The notes below the pieces were generated by a model, which had not been told where the DNA came from, searched no databases, and worked only from the letters and a program-made list of their open reading frames with translations. This document shows positions 12,810 to 24,724 of a stretch of DNA of 64,000 nucleotides, one piece after another. The stretch spans positions 4,763,501 through 4,827,500 of the forward strand of contig NC_081822.1 of assembly GCF_030704535.1 (NCBI RefSeq). The letters run 5' to 3'. Within the stretch, counting starts at the first letter, position 1. The number at the start of each line of letters is the position of its first letter. The DNA comes from Vitis vinifera. Taxonomy: Eukaryota > Streptophyta > Magnoliopsida > Vitales > Vitaceae. A program made the translations under genes and the position numbers.

Positions 12810-15252
12810 CTTTTTCTCTCTCCACAACTCACTAGAGCATTCCTCTTCAACTTCCTTCCCGTTTTTCTTCCTCTTCCTCTCTGTTCACTGCTGAACGAGT
12901 CGGTGGTGGTCTGTTTCGATTTCTTTCTCTCGCGTCCCCCCACCGCGCTCGGCATTGGTTTAATGCTTTTAGGCTTTCTTCTTCTTTTTCCTTTTTTTTC
13001 TTTTTTTAATACATCTTCCCTTTACAATCAGGAATACACAGGTTAATCAAGTCGCCGAGCCTTTAACCTTCATGTGGTATTTAACTATTTATTTAATTTG
13101 ATTTTCCATATTAAAAATTAAATATTTGAAACCAATCCAGATATACTTGGTCCGATATTTATTTTTTAAAATATTTTTAACATGAGAATCATGGATTTGT
13201 TTTAACGTATACCCAACCGGCAATTAATTTTCTCCATTTGCTAAAAAGCTTGCCGTATATAGCTTTTAAACCTCACAATTTTGTAGGAGTATCCCACGGT
13301 CCCACCCGAGTGATAATCAAAGATTAAAATTATAGACCAGTTTAATAATCATTGCAAAAATGTTTTATGGTGAGTACACTGAATTTAGTTCCCGCAATAG
13401 GACGGAAATGTCCAGGGAAAAAAGGGAAAATAATTCGGCAAAAACAAACGAATCTACACACCAAGTCACAGACGGCTCAACAAGACGTCTTGTCGGCATT
13501 GGATTCAACTCTACATGATGCAAAGCATTTTGGACGTGTGGCGGAATCCTTGGTACAACCAAAATTTATGTAAAATTGTGCATAGATTTTGTGAAACCAC
13601 CGTTATAGTTATGACTTATGACCCTTTGTTATCCTTTGTGTATTACAAAACTTTTTGTTTCCTATGTTTATTATTTAGATCATGCCTCAATTCTTCTAAT
13701 TATGGGTAATTTTCCATGTGAAACCAATAATTAATTGAGCTGTGAGTGGATGAAGTACTACTGCATGTCCATGTCCATCAGTCCATCGCTCAGGCTCCCA
13801 CTCCCAGCTAACAAAGCTCTATAGTCTATACACAAGTAAACGATGAGTCATGAGAGTGCGGATCTCAAGATGACTCGCATTGATTGAAGGACCGCATGCA
13901 TGTGCAGATCCAAGACTAGTGTGACCAGAGTCTCTCTCAGGCACTCTCTCCACATTTCATGGCTTCTTTTTGTTCAAGTTTGGCCTCTGTCACTCCTTTC
14001 AACTAAAATCATACAGTTGCCTATTGCTATGAATATGGTTTAATCTCATGCAAAGGAGCTTGTGGTCCACCAGCGAAAACCACCTTCTTCCTTTGACATG
14101 GAAACAATGTGCATATATTTTGACGGGTGAAACCCATTAATGCCCTGATGCATGGCATGTGGGATGTTCATGTAGAAACTGAAAAAAAGAAGGGTTGAAG
14201 AATGGGTGCCTCACGTGAATGGAACAGGTGAAGTTTAAAGTTTAGACTAATATGGGGAATTAGAGACTGGATAAGTGAGAAATGGTTGGGTTGTCAATAT
14301 TACGTGTTCGTGAGAAGGTCCAAAATTAAACAGCTAGCACACAGACAGTGATGTGATAATGAAGACGACAAAGGCAAAAGAAAAAAAAGGAAGATTGGCA
14401 TTCCTTGCTTCATCGACGCCTTTCAGTTCTCGTGATCCCCCCTCCCTTTTTCGCTTTCTGTGTCATAAGTCATAACATCAGAATACTCATTCTTAGCTAT
14501 TACACTCGATCGCACCGCCTCCATCCAAACACTGCCCTGTACCCAACACAAACATACAAAACCAAAACTAATAAATAAAAGAGGTTCCGTTTCACGATGC
14601 CCTCATGCCTCCACTTTTAAGCCACCCCTTCTGTTTTTTCTATCCGTAACATGTCATATGCAAATTATTTTTCCTTTCAATTATTTCTTCAGTTTGTCTT
14701 ATGCTTTTGTATGAAGCTAAATGAAAATTTCTCAAAGCTTCAATCATTTATCCTTGTCCTTTATTATTTGGTTATTAATTTCGGAGTTGTTCTATGATTA
14801 CCATAACGACCCTCAGAATCGTGAGCCAGAAAAATGCTCAGTCCACCGCATGGTAGGGAGGGACTGTTTGGTGAAAAGTTCAACAGCCCGTGCCAGAAGA
14901 CTGTCAGCATATGACTTTTAGCCATGGCTTGATTTTGCGCTCTTTCTTTTCTAAATATTAACACTAGACTTAATATCACGATAGTCATAATTATTGTTAT
15001 TTGGAAGAAACTGGTACAATGGAAGGGAAATCATTCTACAATCCACGTATTTTTTATTACCCATGTGTCGATGAATTTTTTATTCATCTCTTGTAAGTTA
15101 CGTTATTTATCCTATTTTATTTTATTAAACCATTAATATAATATTAAAAATAAAATGATAGTTCATTTTGTCGGCTCCAACTCAACTAAATAAAATAAAA
15201 ATATATTTAATTCATTATATCAATTTATTCCAATTTCTTATCTAAGTAATTA
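12810..15252. other. Intergenic, no gene recognised
   Basis: The part next to 12810 should include the O-fucosyltransferase leader and promoter, with pyrimidine-rich tracts from 12810 to 13010. Further on there are short open frames (for example 13352-13573 plus) with no family resemblance. Two overlapping CATGCATG-like motifs occur near 13895-13905. I see no gene. Confidence 0.5.
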
Positions 15253-15259
15253 ATGATTT

Positions 15260-16085
15260 GTGGGAAAAGTGACTTTTGAGTTTTGACCCATTAATACCAA
15301 AATATATTAAAAAAAATCTCAATTTTTTTTAAATCAATATTATCTTTATATATTTAAAATAATTTAAAATAAACGTAATTTTTAATAAGTCATATAATTA
15401 TTCTCTAAAATATTGATTTTACTTGTTATGCCATTAATAATAATTAACAACCACACTCTTCCAATAAAATATTTCTTTTTATTTAAAATATGTTGTTTAT
15501 TATTTTTATTATTATTATTATTTGGATTATTTTTCTCTTTAAAGAAAAGAAACACCTCATAGGAAAAGTTGAAAAAATAAACATTTTATAACAAATATGA
15601 GATAATTTGAAGAGTGTGACATTAAAAGTTATGACACATGATGTTCTGTAAATAAGTTTGAGTTTTGTTAGGAATAAGATTTATAGTTTTTCCCATGTTT
15701 TATTTAAGATTTTTTTTCATTAAAACTTCTAATATCCACACTCTTCAAATTACCACACATTTGTTATAAGATACTTTTTTTATATTTAAAAAAATTCTAA
15801 ACTTTTCCTATGGGTGTTTGTTTACAAATAAAAAAATCTCAAATAATAATAATAATAAAACATATCTAAAATGAAAAAAAATATTTATGTGAGGGGTTTA
15901 ATTGTTTATTGGTGTTAATGAAATAATAAGTAAAATGAATATTTTAAGAAATAATTATATAACTCATTAAAAAGTGTTTGTATTTTAAATTATATTTAAA
16001 TAAATGAAGATAATACTGATTTAAAATTTTAAGATTTTTCGTTCATATATTTTTATATTAATGAGTCTAAACTCATTTTTTTCTC
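15260..16085. mobile_element. Long foldback (terminal inverted repeat) element, non-autonomous
   Basis: The left arm (about 15260-15630) and the reverse complement of the right arm (about 15720-16085) align over most of their length with many mismatches. Shared stretches include CATAGGAAAAGTT, TAACAAAT, AATTTGAAGAGTGTG and TATAATTATT. A 7-bp direct repeat, ATGATTT, flanks the element at 15253-15259 and 16086-16092. No coding capacity is visible between the arms. Long arms with a short AT-rich centre suggest a MITE or foldback derivative of a cut-and-paste transposon. The superfamily is uncertain, since a 7-8 bp duplication could fit hAT but the ends are not typical. Confidence 0.75.
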
Positions 16086-16319
16086 ATGATTTTAAAGGTC
16101 GTGTAATAATTTTTAATTATTATGTATTAATCTTATAATTAATAGCATTAACTCTCTACGTTGCCACTAGTTAAGACAAGGTGACATTGGGGTAAATTTA
16201 AAGAACTTTTTATGTAAGAACAAAAAAAAAATACATATTGGAATTTTCCATCTTTTCCTAATAAATTGGATCCTTCCAAGCCACTAAAACATGGGTTACA
16301 CCCCTATGGGTGAAGCCGA

Positions 16320-16701
16320 CACGTGCCGAATAATTAAATCTCCACCCATCTTGACCAATAAGTACACAAGATTGTAAAAGATACGTCTCTAAGGTGCACA
16401 TATACAACCTTGTTGTACTGTGGTTCTGGTACACAAGCATATAAATTGAAGATTGCTTTTGACATAACTTTCGTTAAAGATGATTGCGGTGCCGACTGCC
16501 GCCTTTATTAGAGCATTTACGACATTTCATGTTCTTTCTTATTTTTAAATAAATATTTTTGTTTTTTTGGTTTGAAAGGATTTCTTTTGACGTGTTACCA
16601 ATGCAAGGAATCCATCACACACGTGGCTCGCATTCACCGGTGCGAATGGAATCATGATCACAGTCAGCGTAATCTTCGATTAGAAATTAAAAGGCACGTG
16701 G
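16320..16701. promoter_or_regulatory. Cluster of G-box/ABRE-like CACGTG motifs
   Basis: CACGTG occurs at 16320-16325, 16620-16625 and 16695-16700, the last two as CACGTGG. A GACGTGT lies at 16589-16595 and an RY-like CATGCA at 16813-16818. These are the core sequences bound by plant bZIP and bHLH factors. No gene start is visible close by; the nearest supported gene is 4.7 kb away and faces the other way. Function is inference only. Confidence 0.3.
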
Positions 16702-19700
16702 CGGAAGATCAAAGGATGTCTTGAAAGCATAATAAATAGCACATGGGTCCCCTGCCTGTCACAACACGTCTTCACGGTAATGGGCAGCTGCCATCAAGAA
16801 AAGAACAAAGCACATGCATATGTAAAGGCAGTCCATCCAGCATCCATCATTCTGAGATCTCAGCCGTTGATGCCTAATTCCCAATTATGATCACATGTGA
16901 TCCGAGCTGTGACCCATACCAATTATCAAACACGGTAATTCATATTATTTTTTTGACAACTTTATCCTTCAATTGTATTTAATTCTAGAATCCCCAGTCG
17001 ACAATGTGGAGAAACTAAACTAAAAGTGTGTTTTGGACTTTCAGTTTCCACGATATCATATCGGACGGTAACAATGGCGAGGGTTGACCAACATTAAAGA
17101 ACTTTGGATCCAGTGGTTGAGATTTTCAATAACATGGTTGTTTTTGTAGAATTAAGGGTCACGTCAGGCCACTTGTTTCCACATAGAATACCCATTTTGC
17201 GAGGAGAGATGTCAATGGCGTCAAAGAATTTTTAGATCCAAATTAACTCACGAAAGAACGATGATTGAGGCTTCGAATGAGTCAACAAGACTTGTATAGC
17301 GTGCACGACATATGAAGGGGGGTAATTTTTGTAAACGAAAACGTTACACACACGAATCAATAAGCCATATCATAGACATCATATCCATATTCATATGAGA
17401 AAAAAAAAAAAAAAAAAAGACCTTAAACCTTTAAATAAGATATGCAACTGTGACCTACCCATAGCAATAGTGAATCTTTTGTTTTTTGGGTGGGCGGGGA
17501 GTAGGTGTATGTACCCTTCTAAGGATATAAAAGGGAAGTAATTACTAGTTAGCATACCATAGAAAGGAGATGGTCCTAAGGGGAAATGAATTTAGTCATT
17601 AAACATGTCGATATAATAATTACTATCACCAATGTCCAAAGTTTTTCTTTAGTTGGAATCATAATTGGGCATTTTCGAGGGGTGGAGATTGCTTACCTAA
17701 CACATGAGGCATGGCACACAAGAACTTGGTTGGGCATAGAGTGGGAGTGAACCTCAATCGTTTTCGGTTCTGCAAGGGAAGTTGGATATCAACTACAACC
17801 AATGGGAGCAAAACCAATTTAAGTGACGCTTAGCAGAGCAGGTCTTATAATTTTTATTTTAAATATTATTTTTTTTTACACAAAAATAGAAGATGAATTC
17901 AAACTAAGTACTCAAAGTTACGCATAAAAAGTGGCATATGTTTTGGAGGACTTGGCTTGAATTAAGTGGGGCAAAAATCAAGTGACTGAAAAAGGAGTTT
18001 TTTCGTATGCGCAGTCATCAGTGGATGTTTCGAGTGGTAGACATTGCTTGCATAACGGAGGACACGAGAAACAAAGAGATAAATGGAGCACAAAAAATAA
18101 AGATGAATGGAAACGCTGTATTGAGCATCGCCTGTAACTAATGTTGTATTTGTCTGTCTTTGGCACTACACTGATGCCTTAGTACCAGACCATTTTATGA
18201 TTCTTATAATACTCCTAATGCCTAGGTAATAATGCATGTTTTACCTCTTTCGTTACTGGTTTATCAGATTGGATCGTGGATGTTTGAGCTTGATTTCCAC
18301 AGGAGGGTCAGCTTCAATGCCGCGTGGGACACGGAGGCCTGGGCATCATACCAGTGTCCAGCCTTCCAGGGCATCCACAAAATGGCAGAATATTTTGTTC
18401 TTCTGTCACATTCCTTATATTTGAATGAGGACATGGAATCTTAGTAGGTGAGTTCTCGATAGCTGCCACGTCCTTTCATTCCTTCCCCACACTAATGGGC
18501 TCCGATTTTCAGAAAACAATGCCTACCTTGCAAAGGGGTTTCACTTCGCTGCCCTCCACAAAAATATTGTAATAAACTTATGTTTTCCAATTAAATTAGC
18601 TTATGTTCTTTTCAATGCACTTATATTCATTTATTTGGACACAATTTTCAATGAAATTAATAGGTTTTAAACTTACTTTTACAAAGCTTTTTGGGCATTT
18701 GCTAATGTGTTTAATTTGACCACTCCAACCTTTTTCTTTTTCTTTTTCTTTTTCTTATTATTTTAAAAAAAATAGTAATTGCTAATGTGATGGGTTTGTA
18801 GACTGAGGAGGGGATGGAGGAATTGTCCAAGGAGAGATCACAGCACTGAGAGAACTTGTTCCATGTGAATGGCTTCAACAAGCACCGTTTCGCTTCTATT
18901 AAAACGACAACCTTTCATTATTGAAAGGAAGGCCCGATCTCATCTTTCTTAACCGAACGCACCGATTTGACGTGCATGCCTTCAAAAAGGCAAAGAGAGC
19001 GGAGGAGAAACAAACGAGCACATCACAATTCACGGGGTAAGCCCATTCAATATCCGAACAAATTCAAAAATCTTTCTTATATTGAAAGTAGATCCAAGGG
19101 TTAGAAGATAAAATTATTGACGATTTCTTACTCAGAAGATATTTTAAGATAAACTGCATTGAATATAGAACAAAAAAGAAACCAGATTTTCAACTATTCT
19201 ACAGGCCCTATCATGATACTCTCGAGGCAAAGGCAAAGCAAGAGGTCCTGGTTTGCTAACAAAAAGACAAAACAAAGACTGAGGAGTAGATGGTCAGAAA
19301 AATGAAATTTTGTAGGGAACCACCCTGACCCACCAACCTTTCTAGGCTTCTGCAAATTGGGCTTTGGGATATTGTCCACCAAACTTAATTTTCTTAAAGT
19401 GGGCTTGGGATATTCCATTCTTCGGGTTGGGGATACGGTCTCATTGTTATCCAGATTGAAGGCCCAATACGAGGGATTCTACCTAATCTAGCTAGTTGTC
19501 AGCTAGACAGCTACAAGGGAGAAGTGGTCAAATTCTAAAGGAGATCCTAGTTGAGACTTGAGACCCATGATGCTTCCGACGTGATTCCATTTCCACTAAA
19601 CAACTCTCCTGATGCGAGTAGCATCCAGAGGGGCAAGTTAATATTTTAGTAACAACACCTACACGACCTCTGGTCAATCCTTGGAGTCAAAGTGGAATAA

Positions 19701-19817
19701 AAGGAGAAAAATTATTAGGGTTCATTCACAGAAAATTTGAAGAAAATTTTAGTATCTGAGTTTTCTACATTTTGGTTCTAATTTTTGTGGAAAAGTTGGT
19801 TGTTGGGTCATGTTTGG

Positions 19818-20132
19818 CTATATTTGGTTCCATAAAATTTGAGGGAAAATGTGAAGAAGAAAAAAATAAAGACAAAAAATAGAAATAATATAAAAAATAT
19901 GTTTAAATTTAATAAATTATTTTTGTTTGTTTCATTAAACCCATTTTATTTATTTCTCTCTATTATTAAAAAAAATAAATAATTTTAAAATATATAGATT
20001 TTTTATAAATTTTAATTATATTTAATTTTTTTTTTATATTTTTCATTGTAAAACCAAACATAAAAAAATCATTTTTCATAACACTCTTTTTTTTTTTTTC
20101 TTCCCTTAATACTTTCCGAAAACTAAATATAG
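19818..20132. mobile_element. Possible MITE with ~40-bp imperfect inverted ends
   Basis: The left end (CTATATTTGGTTCC...) and the reverse complement of the right end (CTATATTTAGTTTTCGG...) match loosely over about 40 bp, both followed by a GAAGAAAAAA-type tract. A related left end appears again at 28262. I found no clear target duplication. Confidence 0.35.
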
Positions 20133-21370
20133 TATTTATCAAATTTCAAATTCATCTTTATCAAATTTCAAATTCTTCTTTATTAGCAAATTCATTAGAG
20201 AAGCTAAAATTTGGTTGCCTGATAAAATAAATTTAGAAAAATATAAATATGTGCAAATGAGGAATACTAGAATTATGAATCGTGTTGAATCAATTTTGAT
20301 CTGTTATTTTATTTTTTGTCAGGTTAATCTATTTTTGAGTTCTAAATTAATTATTTAAAAAAATTATTAGACGTATTAAGAAATTTAAAATCTTAAATAT
20401 CTCTTAATTTGAAGTTCACAGACCAGTTTTAATCCATGAACTTCTAATGATGATTGGATTTTTCTTCAGTTCCATTGAATTTAAAAAAAAATTAATAGAC
20501 TTGAACAGCATATTATACAAAATAGATGCTCAATGGTAAAAAAAAAATTTAAAAAAAAACTTCCTAAAAATCATATCTTGTTTCTGTGAGAAAGGATTAG
20601 AAATCATGTGAACAGCTACATATTTTGTTTGAGCACGGGTTTAAACTTGGAAATTAATACACGAGGAAACTGCCACGAGGTTGGTCCCCGGAATTTTGCC
20701 CTTTTAATATTGTTAAGACTTAAGCATGCAAGGTTGGACTTTAAAAAACCATAGGAAATTGCCATGAAGTTGGGGCTGGAGACTTTTACAAGCTGTCACC
20801 TTATAGGCTAAGACAGGCCTTTGAATAAGAAAATTCTCAACGTCTTCCAAAAGTAGGGTGGACCGACAGTTGAACATAGGACCAGAAGAAATTTCGCGGA
20901 TTGGGGAAGGAGGCCCTCAGTCGTATCCTACATCAACACCCCAATCCTTATATGGAATTTTTGTCTTATCATTCCATCCAGACAAAATCAAAACTTCTCT
21001 TTTGGGTTAGAAATATGTGTATTTTTACGAAACTCTTATTTCTTAATCCCCACAGGTGAAGAGGATGCAGAACTCAAAATTTAAATGAATGCTTTCCTAC
21101 CTACAATTTCATGAGTTCAAAATGACAAAGAGATCAATCAAGGAGCTTTTTTTTTTTTCCTTTCCTTTCATGTAACCCCCAAGAGGGATCAATACACAAA
21201 CGTAACAATTATGTATATACACACAAACAACACACTGTCTCACTTTTTTATTCCAATACTTTGGAGATTGAACTAAATTTTACTTTCCTGTTGTGTTGTA
21301 AATCTAATGGTTGCACCTTCATCTATCAAAAAAATGGAAAATGAAAATTTTTGTTTTTGAGGAATCTGCC

Positions 21371-21883
21371 CTATCGAATCCTGGTAGCGCCAATTCCTAC
21401 CCTTTCTCTCACCGTCCTTGAGTACACCAAAACCTCTTCTGTTCTCTTAGCCCTGGGACGAAGCAGCTTCGACCAAAACCCGCTTTTCTTGTTACGTTGG
21501 CTTGCATCCCCAGCTCGCATGCGCGTAACAAAAGCCACTGATCTGCTCTTGGTGAGCATGTTTTTCCCACTTAACAAGAAAGAGAAGGAGCCTTTTGCAT
21601 CGGAATCAAAGCGATAACGCTGCATGGGAGACGAACAAGAAGAAGCCTCCGAAGAAGAATAATGGGAGGAATAAGAGGACAGAGAAGAGGATGAAGAAGC
21701 AGAAGCCACGGTGGTGGAGGCACTGCGTGAGCTGGTGGAGAGCTGAGAGAGTCTTTCCCTCAGACAAATGGAGCAAACGCCTGGTGATTGCCGGTGTTTT
21801 GGGTGCTTCCTGCAAAGAACTTCCGACTTCGATCTGCCGCCCATCTGATCCCTTGATCTCCTGCGATATTCCATGTTGTTCAT
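21371..21883 (-). CDS. Small protein with CxxHP...GVCxxCLxxRL motif, function unknown
   Basis: A single-exon frame encodes 170 residues from the ATG of MNNMEYRRRSRD. Near the N-terminus it has CRKHPKHRQSPGVCSICLR, the Cys/His pattern also found at the N-terminus of DUF740/OCTOPUS-like plant proteins. A serine-rich stretch follows (about residues 55-85), then basic segments KNMLTKSRSVAF and KKSGFWSKLLRPRAKR, and a basic C-terminus. The frame is open 38 codons further upstream, but a TATAAA (21929-21924) lies within that extension, so I prefer the internal ATG; MEYRRR three codons on is an alternative. The protein looks like a family of short plant proteins with no assigned activity. Whether the four Cys/His residues bind metal is unknown. 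It is probably a real gene, given the conserved motif and biased composition. Confidence 0.7.
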   Translation of the reverse strand: MNNMEYRRRSRDQMGGRSKSEVLCRKHPKHRQSPGVCSICLRERLSQLSTSSRSASTTVASASSSSSLSSYSSHYSSSEASSCSSPMQRYRFDSDAKGSFSFLLSGKNMLTKSRSVAFVTRMRAGDASQRNKKSGFWSKLLRPRAKRTEEVLVYSRTVRERVGIGATRIR

Positions 21884-21923
21884 GACTGCAAACATATATG
21901 TTTTTGGGGTGTGCGGTGGTTTT

Positions 21924-21929
21924 TTTATA
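21924..21929 (-). promoter_or_regulatory. Candidate TATA box of the small Cys/His-motif gene
   Basis: TATAAA followed by an A-run on the minus strand lies about 41 nt before the chosen ATG. A (TA)n stretch at about 21941-21958 is an alternative TATA region that would leave a longer leader. Confidence 0.35.
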
Positions 21930-23464
21930 CGCATATACATAGATATATATATATATACATAAGGCATTAGAGGGGGTGCATTTCCATGAAACTTCATGTG
22001 GGTTGCGTCGTGTCTTCATGAAATGGGCCTTTTGGACTGAGCGTGAGTTTGAAAATTTGAGTGAGAGGACTAAACGGAGGGCTGGGATGGATAGGAGGTG
22101 GCGTGGGGTCCAGTTGAGGTACGGAGTCGGTGGCTGGGATCAAGTTTGTGGAAAGTGTAACAAGTATGAATCTTTTTTATTGTGGGGGCGGCGTGGAAAT
22201 CTGGCGGAGTAGCCACGTTAGAAAAAAATAGAAAACGGAGCCTGGACACCTCCAATTCAAATAAACTACGAAGTATAGAAAACGGCACCAGTAAACGCAC
22301 CTTGCGTGGGAAATTTGTATCCATTGCTCTTGTCTTGTGTACTACGTTAACAACATTATTCTCCAGCAACTAAGCTTTTATATCACCTTCCTTCCATGTA
22401 AATACTCTACCCCATAAAATTGTATTTTAATACTCGTAAACGTATTGGATAAAGCTTGAGACTTGAGTTCAAAACAATTAAAATCAAACTCATTCCATTG
22501 CACAGGGAGCTGTATATGAACCTTGCTGTCGTTGATTGCCTGAATCCACGAAAGCAGAGTGCTGTAAATAAATTCATGTTATGTGTAGCAACTAGCAATT
22601 GGAGACCACAAGCTTAGTTCTTAGGACTAGTTCCTCTATGACTATATCTTCTTTCTTGGACTAGTCACGCATCACTACATCTACTTTCTTGCGATTTTTT
22701 AAAACTTCTCCATCATGAATTATTTTATATTAAAACTCAGTGACATGCAAATATTTAGGAGGTAGAGAAGATTATGTCTTTGTTTCTGTTTTTTTTTTCA
22801 ATAATAATAACAATAATAAATCTTATCCAGGTTCAAGAAGGAAAATTGATGTGTGGTTCACGTATGCATCTTTCTCTGTCTTTTTTTTTTCTCAAAAATG
22901 CAAATATGTATAAATAAAAAGATTTTTAGAAATTATTTATTTATTTTTTTAACTTATTCATCATATAAAACATTTAGATGTTGTTTATTTTTTTAACTTT
23001 TTATTGAAAGCAATTTATTTTCAAAATTTAGATTGTTTGTTTTTTATTTTTTTATGATTTATTATAAATTTTTTATTAAATAGAAAAAATCAAAATATGT
23101 AACTTTTTTTAAATAGAAAAAACAATATATTGATTTTTTTTTAATACTTAATAAAAATAAAATATTATAAAAACAAACAACCTAATATTTAACACTATTA
23201 AATATTAATGTTCTATTTAGAATTAAGTAAAAAAACAAACACCACCTTTAACTATAAAGACCAAAAAAAGCATAAAATTAACCTTGAAAATTGGGTCAAA
23301 AGAAAGTGGCGACACACACGAGTTGGATCAGGATTTGAGTTGTGGGGTGGGAGGGAAACTCAAATCACCGCTTCAACAAATTCAGACAAGAATCTGGACC
23401 CAAGATCGGGTGGGTCTTATTGTCTCCAATCTCCATTGATTCATTTTCCAAGGTCTTATTGGAT

Positions 23465-23686
23465 TTAGTAAGCGTAACCATAAAAAGTCCATAACGCAGC
23501 CTCCATTCGACGATTTTTGACTGCAGTAAGTGCATGATTCCAATTGAAACAAAATTTACGAAGAGTGTCAAAGAGGGGTGGCTCATGAACGCGCTGGGAA
23601 AATTCCGGAGGGAGAAGAGCAGGTCCAAAATATGACTTGTAAAGGTAATCTCCGACTGCCGAGGCTTCAGTTTGAGATGGGGACAT
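23465..23686 (-). CDS. Hypothetical 73-residue protein or gene fragment
   Basis: An ATG-started frame encodes 73 residues containing GDYLYKSYFGPALLPPEF and FNWNHALTAVKNRRMEAALW. The composition (aromatic, proline, few low-complexity runs) looks more like a real protein than most nearby frames. I do not recognise the family. It could be a small gene, a single exon or a relic. A frame in another register overlaps the same bases and looks less protein-like. Confidence 0.3.
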   Translation of the reverse strand: MSPSQTEASAVGDYLYKSYFGPALLPPEFSQRVHEPPLFDTLRKFCFNWNHALTAVKNRRMEAALWTFYGYAY

Positions 23687-24724
23687 ACCATATCATCTCC
23701 CACTACTATGCTGTCAATCAGATCGGCTACAGGTAAAAACTAGTGCACTTTTGTCCCCTCTTCGACAAGTCACCCTGACCCCACGTTTTTAATTCCACTT
23801 ACATATCAGATTATCATAGATTTCCGGCACTTGAGTCAACAACTTAGAGTCATCAATTAGAGCACTTGGCCATTTTTTTCAAGCTAATACTGCTCTGTGC
23901 CCTCTAACCAAAAACCCTCTACCCATCAATTATACATATTCAATTCCGCACATTTGGATAGGAAAACACCTTTTAATTTGCCCCCCTTTTTATAAGGCTA
24001 ATTGATTGCATAGAACAGAAGTGAAAACCCAAAATCTCGCAACCACCATTTGTGTCAGAGTGGCTGTCAAAAGATTCTAAATTTCTTCTATTCTTTTCCC
24101 ACCACTACTCAGCAATTGAACAGAGCTTACAGGTGTTCCAGATCCGATCGCTAGGAGAAATGAACCTGCCAGCTCAATTTACCTGATTCCCAAACAGCCA
24201 CTACAAACCACAAATTTAGGTAGACCTGTCCCAAAGAATCACGTCAGAAAATATTTAGCATATGCTGCTTTTGGTTGCTATGGAAAAAGAATATTTTCAA
24301 ATTTTCGATGGCTTTTCCTCCATCCCAATAATTAATCAAATCATTTAGCAACTTATGAAATTGATCAGTTTGAATGTCAATATGAATTTCCTCAACCTCA
24401 AATTTTCAAATGAATTTCAGCCTATGATAGCTTGCTGATCCATGACAGCTGGTAATTGTTTTATGAGCCAAAGCAGTCACCCACCATCCTCAGCCCCAAC
24501 ATCCTCCACATCCCAAGTGGAACCAAAAACAAATTTTATGATATAACAGGGAATACAGCACAAGAATCCAAGTGCATTAATATAGTTTTGCCATCATTCA
24601 ATGGCATCATCTGTTATGCACATTCCATTGGCAAGCAAGGAGGACAATTCTCCGGATAAAAATCACTATAGCCATTAAACAATTAAATCGAAGGGCTGAA
24701 CCCCCTTTTTCCCACTCCTTTTGC

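Larger units (their letters stand above)
16093..21370. other. Intergenic, no gene recognised
   Basis: This is 5.3 kb of mixed AT-rich DNA. It contains a cluster of CACGTG motifs (16320-16701), a (CTTTTT)n tract near 18729-18757, a weak MITE-like inverted repeat at 19818-20132 and a short duplicated TTTATCAAATTTCAAATTC segment at about 20134-20177. Open frames are short and resemble no family known to me. Confidence 0.5.
21884..24724. other. Intergenic, mostly featureless
   Basis: It holds the promoter side of the small Cys/His-motif gene, an AT-rich block (22780-23210) and an isolated coding-like frame at 23465-23686 minus. The part next to 24724 should be the mL41 3' UTR. Nothing else is recognisable. 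Confidence 0.45.

Noticed and set aside
12688..13046. Plus-strand frames over the first O-fucosyltransferase exon
   Set aside because: They are the antisense shadow of the minus-strand exon plus pyrimidine-rich leader DNA.
13352..13573. Plus-strand 73-residue frame
   Set aside because: No recognisable domain, no companion exons, and length expected by chance in this DNA.
13000..21300. A microRNA gene in the long gap
   Set aside because: I looked by eye for well-known plant miRNA sequences (miR156, 159/319, 160, 164, 166, 169, 171, 172, 390, 393, 395, 396, 398, 399, 408) and saw none; a hairpin scan with small-RNA reads would be needed for novel ones.
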